Made by a program: the position numbers and the translations under genes
Notes under the pieces: model-generated
Databases searched by the model: none
What the model was told of the DNA's origin: nothing
Seen by the model: the letters and a program-made list of their open reading frames with translations, nothing else
Shown: in pieces, positions 11,691 to 22,934 of the stretch
How positions within the stretch are numbered: position 1 is the stretch's first letter
How the letters are laid out: every line of letters starts with the position of its first letter
Source: Nothopassalora personata
Taxonomy: Eukaryota > Ascomycota > Dothideomycetes > Mycosphaerellales > Mycosphaerellaceae
Direction: 5' to 3'
NCBI GenBank assembly: GCA_033816765.1
Contig: CM066295.1
Location: 1 to 64,000 of the forward strand
Length of the DNA: 64,000 nt

Positions 11691-12449
11691 AGGTAGTTGT
11701 CCGTTGTCCGTGAAACAAATACGAGTCCGCTAGCAAGGCAAGCTAATCCTTAATGGAGCTTCGATAACGATTCAGGTTTCAAATTGGATAGGCAGAGGAG
11801 CACCCGGGCTTATAACCTATTGTAGATAGGTATTTAACGAGTATAAGCTTCTAGATTGAAACGATAGGGTAGATTAGTAACCCTTATGAATTGCCACAAG
11901 GTGTGAGACTATCTAGCTACAGAAAACAGTGTGATATAGTGTGTGTGTGCCAAGTCCTGACTAACATAGACCTTGGTCACCTGATTCACAACAAATGGCA
12001 GACCGTAATCAGCACTCTGGACTCCGTGGCAAACTTGCTGTCGAACACCGGACTTTAGTGCCAACGGCCGCCGTTGAAACTATTCTAAAATACCAAATTT
12101 GTGATCCACAGATGAAAGGTTAGGATTTCATGATCATTGTCGATGGATTTGGTGATGGGACAGTGCAGCAGAGGGTTGCGCGATCCGCTAAAACTCGTTA
12201 TCATCAATGAAGCCGCCAGCGTCTCTTACAGCCTGGCGCTGTGAAGCCAATTAGTCCAACTCTTGGCATTGAGCTTGTCGTTGAGCTTCTTCGGCGTGCT
12301 GTCACTCTCGGCGCTTCATGCTGCTCGGTCCCTATTCAAGCGAGCAAAAGGGTCGGGACTCCTCCATGTAGGGTAACCCATGTCTCAGCGTAATTACATA
12401 GAAACTTCCTACACATAGCGCACCACAATAACGACCTCTACACACACAA
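11691..12449. other. Transition from mutated copia to unmutated DNA; no gene
   Basis: From about 11890 the DNA regains normal CA and TG content. No convincing ORF. The stretch 11909-11995 is similar to 51555-51640 in the right flank of the island. Confidence 0.45.
11909..11995 (+). repeat. About 87-bp dispersed repeat, left copy
   Basis: CTATCTAGCTACA, TGTGCCAAGTCCT, ACTAACAT and CACAACAA occur in the same order and spacing at 51555-51640. Just outside, CAAGGTGTGAG (11897-11907) faces its reverse complement CTCACACCTTG (51530-51540). Neither copy shows RIP. The nature is unknown. Confidence 0.6.
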
Positions 12450-14651
12450 ATGACTACATATTCCGATTGTACTACGTTGTCTAAGGCCACAGAAAGAAAA
12501 AGTAGTCCAAAAGGTCCAGATTTCAGCCCACTAACACCCCCGGCGCATACCTCGAAGATACACGATCTTACCCGTTCCTCACTACCTCCATTGCCTCCTG
12601 GCTACGCAACACGCACTATCGCCGAGACTCAGGGCTTCACGAACACACAGTTGTGCGACTTCTCGCTGCCACCGCTGCCTCCGGAGACATAGTTTAAGTA
12701 CGAGGAAGAGCTATTAGAGTCTAATTAAGAACTACCTACTCCTAGGCAGTCCTACGATCCTGTAGAAGACGCATTACAACGTAACCAGTTGCGCTGGCTT
12801 AAGGACGACACGAGCGACGATTTAGATAAGGATTATTAGCGTAGAATGCATACTCGAAGAATGGCTGCCCTAGCAGAGACTTAGCTTAGGCAGGGTGTAT
12901 TAGAACTAGCGAAAAACACGGCTAAATCAGGCTCTGAGGCATACGCGACACCCGTGGCTAGTAGCGCGAAGCCGGTGAAGTTGAAGCTTAGTAAGCAGCT
13001 AGTTGTTACTACGTCGATTAAGCCTTAATAACCGACCCCTCTAACAGCGGAAAAGAGGCTAGCTCTACCTAGTAAGGAACTATTAACTAAGAAGCCTAAG
13101 AAGTCTAGAAAAACATAGGTATCATCTACACAATCGCAGTATGTCGCCCTATTAAGAAGCAAGTTAAACGGTTAAGAAATGCGTCTACCATCGCCGCCGA
13201 AAGAACCTATTATTTCATTAACTAGAGCTAAGTCTATTACGGTAACACCCGCACCCTTAATCGCTACTCGGCCTTTAGTAACGCTACGACCCTTAGCAAC
13301 GCTAGCTCCATTAACGCCGTAATTAGATCTAGTCCGTGTTAAGTTAACAGTTGTGTTTAATAAGAAGGAACTTCCCCCTATTAGTAGCATCTACTATAGC
13401 GATATTAGTGCTATTACTAGGCTTATAAGGAAGTTAGAGCATTAAGCGAAGGTATACGTAGACTCTAAGGGCATGTAATACTTCATGTTATTAAGGCTAG
13501 CGTTACTTAAGGCTAAGAAGCACGGCTACGTAGTAGATACTAACTAGTTTAAACTTACTAAGTCTATTAACTTCACGATTAATGTAGAACCCTTCCTTAA
13601 GTTATAGTAGAACATAAAGCGTTCTATAACACTCTATATTACTAAGAAATAGACTAACGTACCTACTGTACTAGGCTCGTCGCTACCGCTGTTACCGTAA
13701 GAGACATTCGAAGAGTCCTTATAACCGGAGCCTACTACGAAGCAGCTAAATAAGAAGCAAACTACGAAGGCTAACATAGCTATTATTAACGCGTTCGACA
13801 AGACACTAATAACACGTAAGGACTATTAGAAGCTCCTAGTTATGCATCGCTACGAAGACAAGTAGTACAATAATAAGAAGTCTAAGGGCACTGGTCTAAT
13901 AGGCTATCTTATTAAGGAAGGTAAGCACTATGCTATTAAAGGCGGTCACATGCAAGAATAGTATAGACGCATTAAGGTAGCACGTGAATCTAGTAAGGAC
14001 GGCGTAGCTAAGGTTCTACTATCTATAATGCCTTCTAATATTGCAGTTAAAGTTAGAGGCATGTATAAGACTTCTATACTAAGGAGAAGTAAGAATAACT
14101 CACCTAACGACACGCTAACACCGTCGATAGTAGGTAGTGAACCTATTGTAGCATCTACGCCGTCCGCAGTACCTCCGGTACTACTATATTATAGCTATTA
14201 GTATCCGCCTATGATACCGTAATATTATAGTAGCTAGCTACCTTAATTACCCTTAGTAACGTTACTAGCTTATCTAACTAACTATCTGACTCCTTATCTA
14301 ACTTAATAACGATACGATAAATCGTCTCCGCCGCCTTAGGGCATCAACATAGAAACACGCTAAGAAGTGCGCTCTTTCTATAACTAGATAGCTAAACGTA
14401 ACAGTAATATAGCTCCGGCAATCCTTACTATAAAGGAGAAGCTATTTAAGGAGTTCTACACCCTCTTAATACTAAAGAAAGAGACGGATAGTAAGTTAGT
14501 AAAGCTTATTAAACAGAAGGGTATAAGAGACGTAATCTATAAGCAGTTGCCGCGATATATCGCTACTAAAGGTGCTAGGGATATCGCTTAGTTAATAAGC
14601 AGTAACGACGGCCTATTTGTAAGTTAAGGGTACGCTATTGTAGGGTCATGA
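12450..14651 (+). pseudogene. Unidentified long reading frame, RIP-decayed (about 733 codons)
   Basis: One frame runs from the ATG at 12450 to a natural-looking TGA at 14649-14651. The internal stops I saw are TAG or TAA, as RIP makes from CAG, CAA and TGG. The first 80 codons (to 12692) are free of mutation and Pro/Ser/Thr-rich (SSLPPLPPG, FSLPPLPPET); mutation increases beyond. The protein was hydrophilic and Lys-rich, with a compact block around 13780-14090 (INAFDKTLITRKDYW, then GGHMQEQYRRIKVARESS) and another at 14390-14620 (LPRYIATKGARDIAQLISS). I recognise no family. It faces the Tc1/mariner transposase and could be cargo or a second ORF of the same element, or a separate repeated gene. 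Confidence 0.55.
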
Positions 14652-15430
14652 GGTAGCGTTACGGCTTGCTAGATTTAAGATGTTTCTCGCATTACTACGA
14701 CATAGAAAAAAATCATATAAACAAACGGACAATACGAGCTTCTTTAGCGGTATCGAAATATATAGTGAGCATACAATGTATATTTCTCCAGTGGTTATAG
14801 TTATGTTATTCTCATAGGGTAGGCTAGCTATAGTGTTATAAGCGTAGCCTCGAGGCATTAACTAGGGAGCTAAGACCTATCTAGACCCTAACGGGTAAGC
14901 CCGACACTAGCGCGAAGCCGGCTTTTTGCATCTTCGTAGCTACACTAGCACCGCACAACACAACTCTTTATTATGAAATACGTTTCACGCATCGATTAAG
15001 TGTAGTGCGTATAAAATAAAAAAATAATTACGTTCGTAGCTACTATAGTTGTCGAGTTCTTAAAATCTATTGTTTTAGACCCTAGCTAGTAAGCTTGTAA
15101 CTTCAACTCTAGCTCGAACTACGACTAAGGTACGGCTTTAGGGCATAACTTTTTATAAGACGATTCGAGATTAACATAACTATAGTAGATATAAACAAGC
15201 GGTTTTTTTATAATTTACCGACGACATATTTAAGATGATTGCGCGTTTAAAATGAATACATATGTCGTTACAACACCTTCGTGTGTTGCGCGAAGCCTAG
15301 CGGATCGCCGTAAAGCGCGCTAGCCGGGGCAAGCCGTAACTGTAGCTTTAGATAAAGTACTAGCGATAGTAAGGTTAATATCGCGGCTACTACAACTCTA
15401 ACTAACTTAATACAACTTACGCTAGATTTA
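14652..15430. other. Spacer between two convergent decayed genes
   Basis: AT-rich, partly mutated DNA with no readable frame. I looked for a terminal repeat matching the right side of the mariner element and found none convincing. Confidence 0.35.
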
Positions 15431-15439
15431 CCGTATTAA

Positions 15440-16430
15440 CTTCTACCTTATTCATTACAAATCTATCGTTAAAAGCGCCGGATCGACCGTATAGCCCTCC
15501 TTAAGAACGTAACAACTGCGAAAGATCGCGCTATAGTCGATGCCGTGCGACTAGTCTTTATAGGCCGCCTTAAGAAACACCTTGAACTTAGCCTACTAGT
15601 TATGTTCACTATACTCCGGCATTATATAAGCATGCTGCCTAATCCACCTTTTTAGTAAGCGAAACGTCTTCTTAATTAGATTATAATCCGGTAAGTACGG
15701 CGGTAGAAACAGTATCCTTACGCTAGCCTCTTAACATATAGCTTCGATATCGACACGATCGTATGTTACGCAGTTGTCTATAACAATGACTAACCGTGGC
15801 GTAGGGTAGCGGCTACACTACGGTAGCACGTATAGCATTAACTATTCGATGAAATCTACCTTCTTTACGCTACTAGGCTTAATTAGCGGATTCGCTAGAT
15901 ATCCCTTAACACTATATACCGGCAACACGGTAAATCGCTCGCTGTAGTAAAGGTGTTAAGGATCGTATACCGGCATGCCTCGAGGACTCTAACTACGTGT
16001 CCGATAGGCTAGCTTATTACTATAGTATGTCTTATCGATATACACCAATTAGTCCTCCTTATGTTGCTGTAACAGGCCTTCGAACATCGCCCTCACCATA
16101 GGGTTACGCTACTCCGTAATGCGTAAGATCTTCTTCTTCGTAAAGTCCTTACTGCCTAGTAGTCGACTTATAGTCTATTTCGACACGAGAACACCGAATT
16201 CAGCGTGTAAGAAGTACACCAATTCCTCGGCCTAATATGTGCTCTTTTCTACGACTAGATCTAGTAACCAGTCGCGTATATATGGTTCGATTAACCGTGG
16301 TCTACCGCCCTTAGCTAGCTATACTGTTCTAGTCTCTTTAAAGCGCTTGATTCGCAACTAGATAGCACTGCGCGACCCCCTGTTATCTGCTAACAACAAC
16401 TGAACTACTGCAGGTCTAGCCTAATCGTCT
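15440..16430 (-). pseudogene. Tc1/mariner (IS630-type) DDE transposase, RIP-decayed
   Basis: Reading on the minus strand gives an N-terminal helix-turn-helix region (RIKRFKETRTV then KGGRPRLIEPYIRDWLLDLV), a first catalytic Asp in VYIDKTYY (about 16045), a second in VIVIDN (codon at 15776-15778) and the LPPYLPDYNLIKK block at 15650-15700. From the second Asp to the expected Glu there are 34 residues, which fits DD34E, but the Glu is Lys here (IKK). Several TAG/TAA stops are present. The terminal inverted repeats were not identified. Confidence 0.8.
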
Positions 16431-16493
16431 TCGAGACACTATTAAATAAGGTTCTGATCTTGGACGGATAATGGCGCTATAGGGGGTCGCGCA
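16369..16493. repeat. 13-bp perfect inverted repeat, 99-bp spacer
   Basis: TGCGCGACCCCCT (16369-16381) is answered by AGGGGGTCGCGCA (16481-16493). It straddles the transposase 5' end and the point where RIP mutation stops (about 16440). It may mark the element end or a hairpin. Confidence 0.5.
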
Positions 16494-16588
16494 ACGACGG
16501 CGAAGGCTCCGGACACGTAGACAACGAGTGCGCTGGATAGAGCGAGCAACAACACCTTATTTCTGGCAAAACTGGTGGTACTAAGGCT

Positions 16589-17356
16589 TCAAAATGAAGA
16601 GATACCAGTCGGCCTTGTCTTGGGCGCCAAGACATCGAGATCGTCCTCGTCCTCATCTTCCGTCTCGACGTCTGCCTCAATTGCAGAGATGTCCGCCCTC
16701 CTGTAAACCCTCTCCGCCCCTACCACATCCCTCGTCCTCCCGCCCGCAATTCTCGGCGTTCTCTGACTGTTACTCGCAAACCCCCTCAAGCTCTTCCTCG
16801 GCGTGCTCTGACTGGCTGTCATCAACCCAGCAAGCTGCGGATCCGCCATGTACTCTTCCTCCTCGTCATCACTATCATCCGCAGCAACAGCCTTCCTCTT
16901 CTTCGCCCTCTCCTCCGCCTCCATCCTCAACCTCAGCGCCCTACTCCCCGCATTCCCATCAGTGCCATGCCCAATCAACTTCAAAGTATCTGTACCACGA
17001 GCTTTCGCACGACGCCTAGTTCGCTCGTATTCGTCTTGGTGCAACGGCAAAGAGAAGAGTCGAGCGGTGGTTGTGAACTCGTCCTCGACCATCATGTACC
17101 TGTCGTCCATGGTGAAGCCCTCGCGCATGTACTCGACCGTGGGAGCGACTTTCACCGACGTGGGAGGAGAGCTGGACGGTTCGCGATGGGTATCACGCGT
17201 CCTGGATCTGCGCTGCGGACTGCTGCTGCCTATCGGTTCGAGATCCGAATTGACCAGATCGCCTGGGGAGGAGGAGCGCTTGCGTTCTGACTGTGCTTTG
17301 CGTGGTGCGGCTTTTTTTGCTGAAGGCTCCGTAAGCCATGGAAGTGTTCGTGGCAT
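16589..17356 (-). pseudogene. Truncated duplicate of the conserved hypothetical gene
   Basis: Same sequence as the first exon of the gene at 1237-2552, from the MPRTLPWL start at 17356 down to the breakpoint at 16606, after which six unrelated codons lead to a stop. The coiled-coil C-terminus and the proposed intron are missing. The 5' flank (to 17597) is kept, so it could be transcribed, but the product would be incomplete. No RIP transitions are visible although the repeat is 4.3 kb long. Confidence 0.85.
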
Positions 17357-17597
17357 CTTTGCGGTGGTGGAACAAGTGCTGTCAGCCGGCGCAAGTAATG
17401 TCTTTGACGCGTTTCGGTCGCGTCGCTTTGATGGTGTTGGAGCTGACGAACTGCATAGCGAGAGCGAGGAGTATTCGTTATGACTGAGGCAGTGATTCTT
17501 TAGACAATGATTGAGCAAAGACGTGAATGGAATGAGGGCGACCAGCTCGAAGAGCAAGCGAATCCAAAGGCAATTCTCCGGCAATGCTCCGCAGACG

Positions 17598-17623
17598 GTG
17601 GCCTAGGCTTACAAAACCGGCAA
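17598..17623 (+). repeat. Duplicate of the left 26-bp inverted repeat
   Basis: Identical to 2794-2819; it faces the right copy at 50205-50230. Confidence 0.55.
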
Positions 17624-19124
17624 TTACGCTTATTCGAAATCCTCACTCGCTGCACTCGCTCTTCCTCAACAATAATATTAATAATAGCAATACTACTGCG
17701 ACTCGCTATTGTCGCCTACAATCGTAGCGAGTTGCGGCGGTGGCCTATTCCTCCTACTACGTAGGTAAGTTAGGCTCCTTAATAATAGTAGATAGTAAGT
17801 ATTAAGGAGCTTACCTTACTTACTATTGTTATATTATAGCGGCGGGTATATTAACTTCTACTGCTATTACTATTTCTTTAACTCTATACTTATCAATATA
17901 TATAAATCTAACTATAGACGACTTACTTAGCGATATTAGCCTTAGAATAACAATAATAATAGCGATAGCGATAGCAATAGCGATAGTACACCTAATCCGC
18001 GCTTACCCTTATAAACGCGGTTATTACTATAGCTTACGATAGCGTAAGTACGATTCCGACTCGTTAGGCGTACGTAGGTAGACTAATAAACCTATAGTAT
18101 GTACCGACGCCCTCGTACCGCCGGTACTAACGATTTCTACTACGTAAGCGAGTCGATATAGGCATAATAGCTAGGAGACTCGTAGAAGATAGATAAGGGT
18201 AGTATAAAGGTTACGAAGAATAATTTACGTAAGTTTAACTAGGCTAGCCGTATTATAGAGACTAAAGAGGGTATATGTCTTATAGTAGACTTGCTATACT
18301 ATATATACTAACTTATATTAATAGGTAAGCCGGCTTAGACGGACTACGATACGTATAAGAGAGCTAGTATATACTATATAGTCTTTACTACTAATGCTAA
18401 TAAGACTTACGCGTATTATAAGCGTAACGTTACGCGAAGGCTCGCTATAACTCTCGTAAATTAGTTAAGGAGCCTAGCGAGTCTAGTAAGTCTAGTAATA
18501 GTTTATTTAAGGCTTTCGAGGGTGTTTTAACTACTTCTAGCGAGGCTAGCGAGGCTAGTAAGATTAGTAAGGCTAGCGAGTCTAGTACTCGCCCTACTAA
18601 TAATATATCGACTTACTTAGTCGCGGCGGAGGATTGTATTTAGTAATTAGAGGGTACTATTAGCTGCTTAATTAAATTTATTAGCCGTCTACTAGGTAGC
18701 GAGTTAGTCGCTATATTTTACACTTAATAATATAATATTAAGTAGTCTACCTCCTATCTATATACTACGAGTCTATACTTCCCTCTACTTTTTCGGTCTT
18801 AGCTACCTCGTAGATAGCTTAATAATAAGCCTATTTCTCGGTGCCTTTATACGCTAGTTAACGTTAGGTAGACTCTAAAGTAATAGCTATAAGTCTAGCT
18901 ACGAGTCTAGCTATATAATTATCGAAGCACTAGTTACTACTATAGACTCGCTTAAGGTACTAGTTACTACTAACTCGCTTAAGGTACTAGTTACTACTAT
19001 AGTCTCGCTTAAGGACTCCTTCTTAATCTCTCTAATTTAACTCGTAGCTAGACTCGTACGCTCTTCCTTTACCTTCTTAACTAATACTTTACTAGCTATC
19101 GTACTTACTAGCTTATTATCTAAA

Positions 19125-19545
19125 TGTTACGGATCGATATAGCGAAGACTCCCGTCTAACTAATCGATGCCTTATAGCTTATAGAGACGGCATAAGCTAA
19201 TAAAACGTAGCGCGACGCTATAATAGCGCGACGACTATCGAGCCTACGATATATCGAGCTAGCGCAATATAGCGCGCCTACTAAGAGCTTCGAGCTAGAA
19301 GCATTCTCCTATGTATTTAGGAACGTCGAGATGCCCTTATAGCTTCGAGGCGTTTAACTTACTATTTAATATTACTATTTAGAATATACTATAACATAAC
19401 CTCTACCTTACTGCTACTTAGTCTCTACGAGATAAGATAGCTACTACTTTATTACTCTCCCTTAACTTCCTATCGGCCCGAGAATAAACCCGATTAAGCT
19501 TATCTTCTTAACTTATAATATTATTAGGTTATACTAAACCTAATA
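19125..19545 (+). repeat. 5' LTR of element A, copy 2
   Basis: Counterpart of 4321-4741. This is the copy continuous with the rest of element A (gag at 19546-19758 and 22569-22934). Confidence 0.7.
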
Positions 19546-20263
19546 GCTTTAAACGCCCTCTATAATAGGAGACCAATAGAGTAAACGGGGAACACCCGCC
19601 CCTAGTAAAGTAAGTAGAGCCCGACGACCTTAGACCGCGAACGATACTATTAATGCCTTAGCTACTTATATAGGTAACAATACCCTTAAGGTTAGTAAGC
19701 CGGAATACTACTATAGCGACCGAGATAAGTTCGACACTTAGGTTTCTTAGATAGATATTGTTAGGAACCGCTGTACGTTATCCTAACCGGGCTTGGATCT
19801 TTATAGAGATGTCTTAAACTCGTTAAGAAGGTAGTAGTCCTAAACAGTATATAGTGTATACTTAAAATAAGTTGAGCACGAGGCTCCTATCTACTTATAA
19901 AAGAGCATTGTCTATATAGTACTATGTCTTAGCGTAACTAATTAGACTAAGTAAGCTAATTAGTCCTACTCTCCGTGCTCTGCCTAGCTCTCGTCGAGTA
20001 GCGAGGGAGCGCTCTTGTCCTAGTAGTTCCTTTAATCTCTTCGGTTAACGAGTGGCTATAGATGTCTCCACGAATTAAACCGTAATACTATCCCCCTTCT
20101 AGCCTAGCTTCGTCCCGAAGCTTATAGGGTCCGGCATTTTCTTCGTTATTTCTATCGCGTAACGATGGCCTTCCTTTTATCCATCTCTCCTAGTCCTTTA
20201 TAAGCTAAATCAACTCTCCGCCGTAAACGTCTCGTTAAAGATATCGAAGAAAACGGTTACGAG

Positions 20264-20773
20264 ATGGCTCCTTATTCTTACTGTCGTTCCTTAAAGCCTC
20301 TAGCTAATGGTAGTCGTCCCGCCTATATTGTAGGTCCGAGGTCTTCGAAGTGCTCCGAGTGTGTTAGGCACAATCGTAAATCCTACGACGTCTCTATAGC
20401 CTTCTCTTAATGGGAAAAACTCCGTTCCGTTCGTAAATAGCTCCGCCGCGACCTAGAGTCTCTAGAGGAGGAGGAAATTAAGCTTCTTCGGCGCCTTACT
20501 AAAAAGCGCATAAAGAAGGTTCGCGTACGGAAATAGCTGCGTCTCGCTAAGCGTCGTACCGATAATGCGACCGGGAAGGCCCTCGACGAACTCGAGCTAG
20601 ACGACCCCCCTATCGATCTTCCTTTCTCTATCCCCTCTAGCGTGGAGGTTCCCGAACTTCCTTTCCCTTTTTATAGTATCCTAGAGATGCCCCTTTAGGA
20701 CTAGAGCGTCCTATCGGATGTGCCACTAGATAACCCCCTAGGTTCTCTTCTTCCTCCCGCCCTAGCGTCTTAA
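20264..20773 (+). pseudogene. Antisense ORF of element B: Cys-rich N-terminus plus coiled coil
   Basis: Reads opposite to gag/pol of its element, starting about 175 bp inside the 3' LTR with CGAGATGGCTCC. It has a Cys-containing N-terminus (SYCRSL, then KCSECVRHNRKS), a conserved W-E-K-L-R step and a long Lys/Arg/Glu coiled coil (RRDLESLEEEEIKLLRRL), then an acidic tail. Internal stops are TAG/TAA. A similarly placed ORF with the same order of Cys motif, WERLR and coiled coil occurs in element E (42963-43487, minus), also starting CGAGATG. The product is unknown; a nucleic-acid-binding accessory protein is only a guess. Confidence 0.6.
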
Positions 20774-20947
20774 TCCTCGTAAGTCGCGTTATCTAGTAGT
20801 TACGCCCTAGTGTCGCTGTGTTCACTTCTATGTCTTAGGTCATTAAATTAAGAGGCCGCTGTTTAATGCCTTGTCGTTAGGCTTGTTTCTACTAGGCAGA
20901 TTTCGAGAAGAAGTTCTCGCATTCCTAGTATGCCGTTATTGCCCGAT

Positions 20948-21881
20948 CTATAGCGTTAAATTCGCGGCTAACAATATTCTTCTTTAGACAGTCTCTAGCA
21001 TAGTAGCCTTTCTTTCCACATGTATAGCAAGTTAGATCTCTTATTAGCTACTTGCTTCGTCCGCGCCTTTCCGTAGCGTCGAGCTCTATTAGCTCTCTAT
21101 AATTAGGGTTATAACTTCTAGCCTTAAAGCCCCCTCTTCTGCCTCTCGCGGGTCTCTAGAATCTAGGCTGTACGAATCGGTCGTACTTTAGCTCCTAGAG
21201 TCTCTCGTCGATTTCCTTTATAGCCTTAACTATTGCGGCTAAGCTAGTAAGACTAGAGTTCCGAGATAACTCGGCCTTAACGTTATCTTTTAGGCCTAGA
21301 TAGAACTAGGATCGGAACGCTGCGTCGTTCTACTCGAGGTCGGCGGCATATCCTTAGAATTTAGAAGTATAGACTATAACTAAGGTATTCTATCGGAGTT
21401 GTCGGATATGTCGGTTGGTATAAACCTCTCTATTAGGTATCCTATACAGGTCGTTTAACTTAATCTCGAACTCATTATAGTCGGTAAATATCTTCCGGGT
21501 TTCCGTTTTCGGGTTGTCTCCTTCGTCCTAGTTATTAAGCTAGTCTTTAAGATATAGTCGGAATCCTCGGGCTACCCTACCCCTTAGGAAGGATGCGGCG
21601 TACAAGACCTTAGAGGCCTCGCTATTAAACTGTTAGGCGTTAATTTAGAGGTATAGCTGAACCTGCAGCTAAAAAGCCTCTAGCTTCCCTTATATTGCAT
21701 CGAACGTCTCCGGTAGTAACACTTTAGGTGCCTTAGGGTACTCGTGTATACTGTTCGAGCTTATAGAGGGTATTGATCGTTTTCCGCTTCCACTAATCGA
21801 CATTTCGCTTATTCGTTCCGTAATGCTAGTTAACTATAGCGTTTGTCGTAACGGACTCCGGGTAGCGTCTCTCCTAGACAT
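20948..21881 (-). pseudogene. Element B gag with CCHC zinc knuckle
   Basis: Starts at ATG 21881 (MSRRDATRSPLRQTL). The middle carries a retrotransposon gag region (LYLKDWLNNWDEGD, then FRSQFYLGLKDNVKAELS) and ends with a zinc knuckle CYTCGKKGYYARDC near 20990-21030, in which the His is Tyr, a CA to TA change. Stops are TAG/TAA. The capsid assembly and RNA-packaging role is known for the family; this copy is dead. Confidence 0.8.
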
Positions 21882-21913
21882 ATGTAAAGTACCCTAGTAG
21901 TAGTGCTTAAAGT

Positions 21914-22563
21914 TGTTAGGAACCGCTGTACGTTATCCTAACCGGGCTTGGATCTTTATAGAGATGTCTTAAACTCGTTAAGAAGGTAGTAGTCCTAAAT
22001 AGTATATAGTGTATACTTAAAATAAGTTGAGCACGAGGTGTTACGGTCCGGTACGATCGTGCACGTGGAAGAACTTCATTCGTTGGGAATAGGGACACGC
22101 GCTGCCAATGAGCGGGCGCTCTTGTGTGACTCATAGCAGAGCGCTCTTAGTGCTCTACCGAGAGAGCAGGACAGACCGCGCCAAGACATGGCACTATATA
22201 GACGACGCTCTTTTGCAAGTAGATAGGAGCTTCGTGCTCAACTCATTTCAAGTATACACCATATACTGTTTGGGACCACTACCTTCTCAACGAGTCAGAG
22301 ACATCACTGCAAAGATCCAAGCCCAGTTGGGATAACGTACAGCGGTTCCTAACACGAGGCTCCTATCTACTTATAAAAGAGCATCGTCTATATAGTGCCA
22401 TGTCTTAGCGTAACTGATTAGACTAAGTAAGCTAATTAGTCCTACTCTCCGTACTCTACCTAGCTCTCGTCGAGTAGCGAGGGAGCGCTCTTATCCTAGT
22501 AGTTCCTTTAATCTCTTCGGTTAACGAGTGGCTATGGATGTCTCTACGAATTAAACCGTAACA
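21914..22563 (-). repeat. 5' LTR of element B split by a nested solo LTR
   Basis: The outer parts (21914-22038 and 22360-22563) make a 329-bp LTR starting TGTTAGGAACC and ending CCGTAACA. Most differences from the nested clean copy are CA or TG changed to TA. Confidence 0.85.
22039..22354. mobile_element. Solo LTR, 316 bp, same family as its host LTR, inverted, not RIP-mutated
   Basis: Starts TGTTACGG, ends GCGGTTCCTAACA and is flanked by CGAGG (22034-22038 and 22355-22359). Its reverse complement aligns with the host LTR through GGGCTTGGATCTTT, AGTATATGGTGTATACTT and GTTGAGCACGA. It keeps CA and TG where the host LTR has TA. Confidence 0.88.
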
Positions 22564-22934
22564 GATATATACTTCCTATTTAACTCTATGCCTAAGAACC
22601 TTAAGCCTATCTTTACTACTACCTTCTTAAGAGGACGAGTATAGTATTAGGTTAAACTATTCCTTAGGAAATACCTAGACAGTAATAGAGAAGATAATGC
22701 TAACGGAATCTTTAGGTTATACAACTATCTTAAGTATACTATAAAGAGCGTCTTTAGTATCTCTAATAAGAATACTACTACCGTTCGTATTATTTAGTAT
22801 TTAACCTAGAAGACATCTACTACCAAATATACTACTAAGTTCTAGGAATATGCGTAACTTACCGATTAGGACGACGAAGTACTTTAAGTTATATACCGAA
22901 GAGGACTAAAGGAGTATATTAAGGACGAGTTAAT

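Larger units (their letters stand above)
16606..20947. repeat. 4,342-bp direct repeat, copy 2
   Basis: Second copy of 1802-6143, offset 14,804 bp. Its left edge meets unmutated DNA next to the mariner relic; its right edge continues into element B gag at 20948. Lines compared in the gene part, the LTR and the antisense ORF were the same. Confidence 0.9.
19759..22563 (-). mobile_element. Ty3/gypsy element B, internally deleted, inserted in element A
   Basis: LTRs at 19759-20087 (329 bp) and 21914-22563 (329 bp once a nested 316-bp solo LTR and its 5-bp duplication are removed). The TSD is GATAT. The order on the minus strand is 5' LTR, gag, (pol missing), antisense ORF region, polypurine tract, 3' LTR. 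Protease, reverse transcriptase, RNase H and integrase are absent: gag meets the antisense-ORF region at 20947/20948, which is also the end of the 4.3-kb direct repeat. Confidence 0.85.
19546..22934 (+). pseudogene. Element A gag, interrupted by element B
   Basis: The gag N-terminus (19546-19758) resumes at 22569 after B: LRGRVWYWVKPF-, IRLIF/YNYLKY- and DELI-type segments align with gag of element E. Target duplication GATAT is at 19754-19758 and 22564-22568. The frame ends at 22934, where the LTR of element C1 cuts it; no further part of A is recognisable, so its pol and 3' LTR are lost. Confidence 0.75.

Noticed and set aside
4317..16605. Starship-type giant element (tyrosine-recombinase captain)
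   Set aside because: No DUF3435-like recombinase could be read in any frame; the long frame at 12450 does not show the R-H-R-Y pattern.
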